Shown here piece after piece: positions 4,483 to 5,093 of a stretch of DNA of 5,093 bases. The translations under genes and the position numbers were made by a program. Position 1 is the first letter of the stretch; every line of letters starts with the position of its first letter. This DNA comes from an uncultured Bacillota bacterium (GTDB lineage Bacteria > Bacillota_I > Bacilli_A > RF39 > UBA660): the NCBI GenBank assembly GCA_947179265.1, contig CAMXBB010000113.1:1-5093 (forward strand). Reading direction: 5' to 3'. The notes beneath the pieces are model-generated. The model made no database searches. It was not told the origin of the DNA and was given only the letters and a program-made list of their open reading frames with translations.

Positions 4483-5093
4483 ATGGCTAGTAATAAAAGA
4501 GAAGTAGAATTGGTTAAACAAGATGCATTAGAAAAAATGAATATTCCCATCAAAGCACCTTTAATAGAGAAAGAAAATATTTTTACTAAAAAATCGATAA
4601 AGAAAGATAAAAAGGAATATTATAAAGATTTAGATTTTTTAAGAGTGATATCTTGTCTAGCTGTTCTTTTGTATCATCTTAATATCTTAAAAGGTGGTTA
4701 TTTAGCAGTATGCACATTCTTTGTACTAACAGGATTTTTATCTTGTAGAAGTGCCTTTAAAAAAGAAAAGTTTTCTTTATTAGATTATTATAAAAACAGA
4801 TTTATAAAATTATATATTCCTCTTGTTATAGTAGTTGCTATAACAATATTAATTACTTCTTTTTCTACTAGTATGTCATGGTTTAATATTAAACCAGACG
4901 CAACTTCAGTATTACTTGGATATAATAATTTTTGGCAAATAAGTGCTAATATGGATTATTTTGCTCAACATATTAATTCACCTTTTATGCATTTTTGGTA
5001 CATAGGTATATTGTTACAATTTGAGCTTATTTTTCCAATTATATATAAATTACTTAAAAGTATTGGAGAAAAGATTAGAAAAGAAGCATCTTA
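4483..5093 (+). CDS. Acyltransferase 3 (OafA/OatA-like) integral membrane protein, N-terminal part
   Basis: The first 203 residues of a gene cut by the window end. The motifs are those of the acyltransferase-3 family, multi-pass membrane enzymes that transfer acyl (often acetyl) groups to envelope carbohydrates such as peptidoglycan, polysaccharides or teichoic acids. Visible are DLDFLR (49-54), LYHL with the conserved His65, GGYLAVCTFFVLTGFLS (71-87), the basic segment YYKNRFIKLYIP (102-113) and SPFMHFWYIGILLQFELIFP (166-185). The common EEQF is LLQF here, as in a subset of the family. Residues 1-45 form a hydrophilic Lys/Glu-rich cytoplasmic extension before the first membrane segment. Family full length is about 350-650 aa, so much is missing, including any C-terminal SGNH esterase domain that would mark an OatA-type enzyme. 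It is read divergently from the paralog pair, from its own promoter. The acceptor substrate cannot be told. Confidence 0.88.
   Translation, partial: MASNKREVELVKQDALEKMNIPIKAPLIEKENIFTKKSIKKDKKEYYKDLDFLRVISCLAVLLYHLNILKGGYLAVCTFFVLTGFLSCRSAFKKEKFSLLDYYKNRFIKLYIPLVIVVAITILITSFSTSMSWFNIKPDATSVLLGYNNFWQISANMDYFAQHINSPFMHFWYIGILLQFELIFPIIYKLLKSIGEKIRKEAS

Overview
The window is very AT-rich (GC roughly 30% by eye) and comes from a low-GC Gram-positive-type bacterium: a Bacillota or related Bacilli/Mycoplasmatota lineage, with no closer placement possible from sequence alone. Supporting signs are AGGAGGTG-type ribosome sites, TATAAT promoters, short hairpin-plus-T-run terminators and A/T-ending codons. 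Trp is encoded by TGG wherever checked and no reading frame needs TGA to be read through, so the standard bacterial code (table 11) fits. The six visible stop codons are four TAG and two TAA.

Layout: (1) 1-179, the 3' end of an unidentified plus-strand gene, followed by a Rho-independent terminator at 201-228. (2) 258-2797, a compact plus-strand cluster: a YbaK/EbsC-type aminoacyl-tRNA deacylase, a cardiolipin synthase with two HKD motifs, and a dihydrofolate reductase whose ribosome site overlaps the cls stop codon. These are housekeeping functions (translation quality control, membrane lipid synthesis, folate reduction) that are probably co-transcribed but do not form one pathway. (3) 2794-4361, two minus-strand tandem paralogs (244 and 243 aa) of an unrecognised family, convergent with the first cluster. 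The duplication includes promoter, leader and coding region. (4) 4483 to the window end, the N-terminal 203 residues of a membrane acyltransferase-3 family protein, divergent from the upstream paralog.

The most noteworthy part is the paralog pair. Each copy has its own extended -10 promoter (TGnTATAAT) and an almost identical start region. The last ~97 nt are nearly identical, including synonymous sites, although the proteins are only about 60% identical overall, which suggests gene conversion. The DHFR gene and the first paralog meet at a shared CTAG holding both stop codons, in the loop of a palindrome that looks like a bidirectional terminator and also encodes both C-terminal tails. I see no CRISPR array, tRNA, rRNA, insertion sequence or known defence system.
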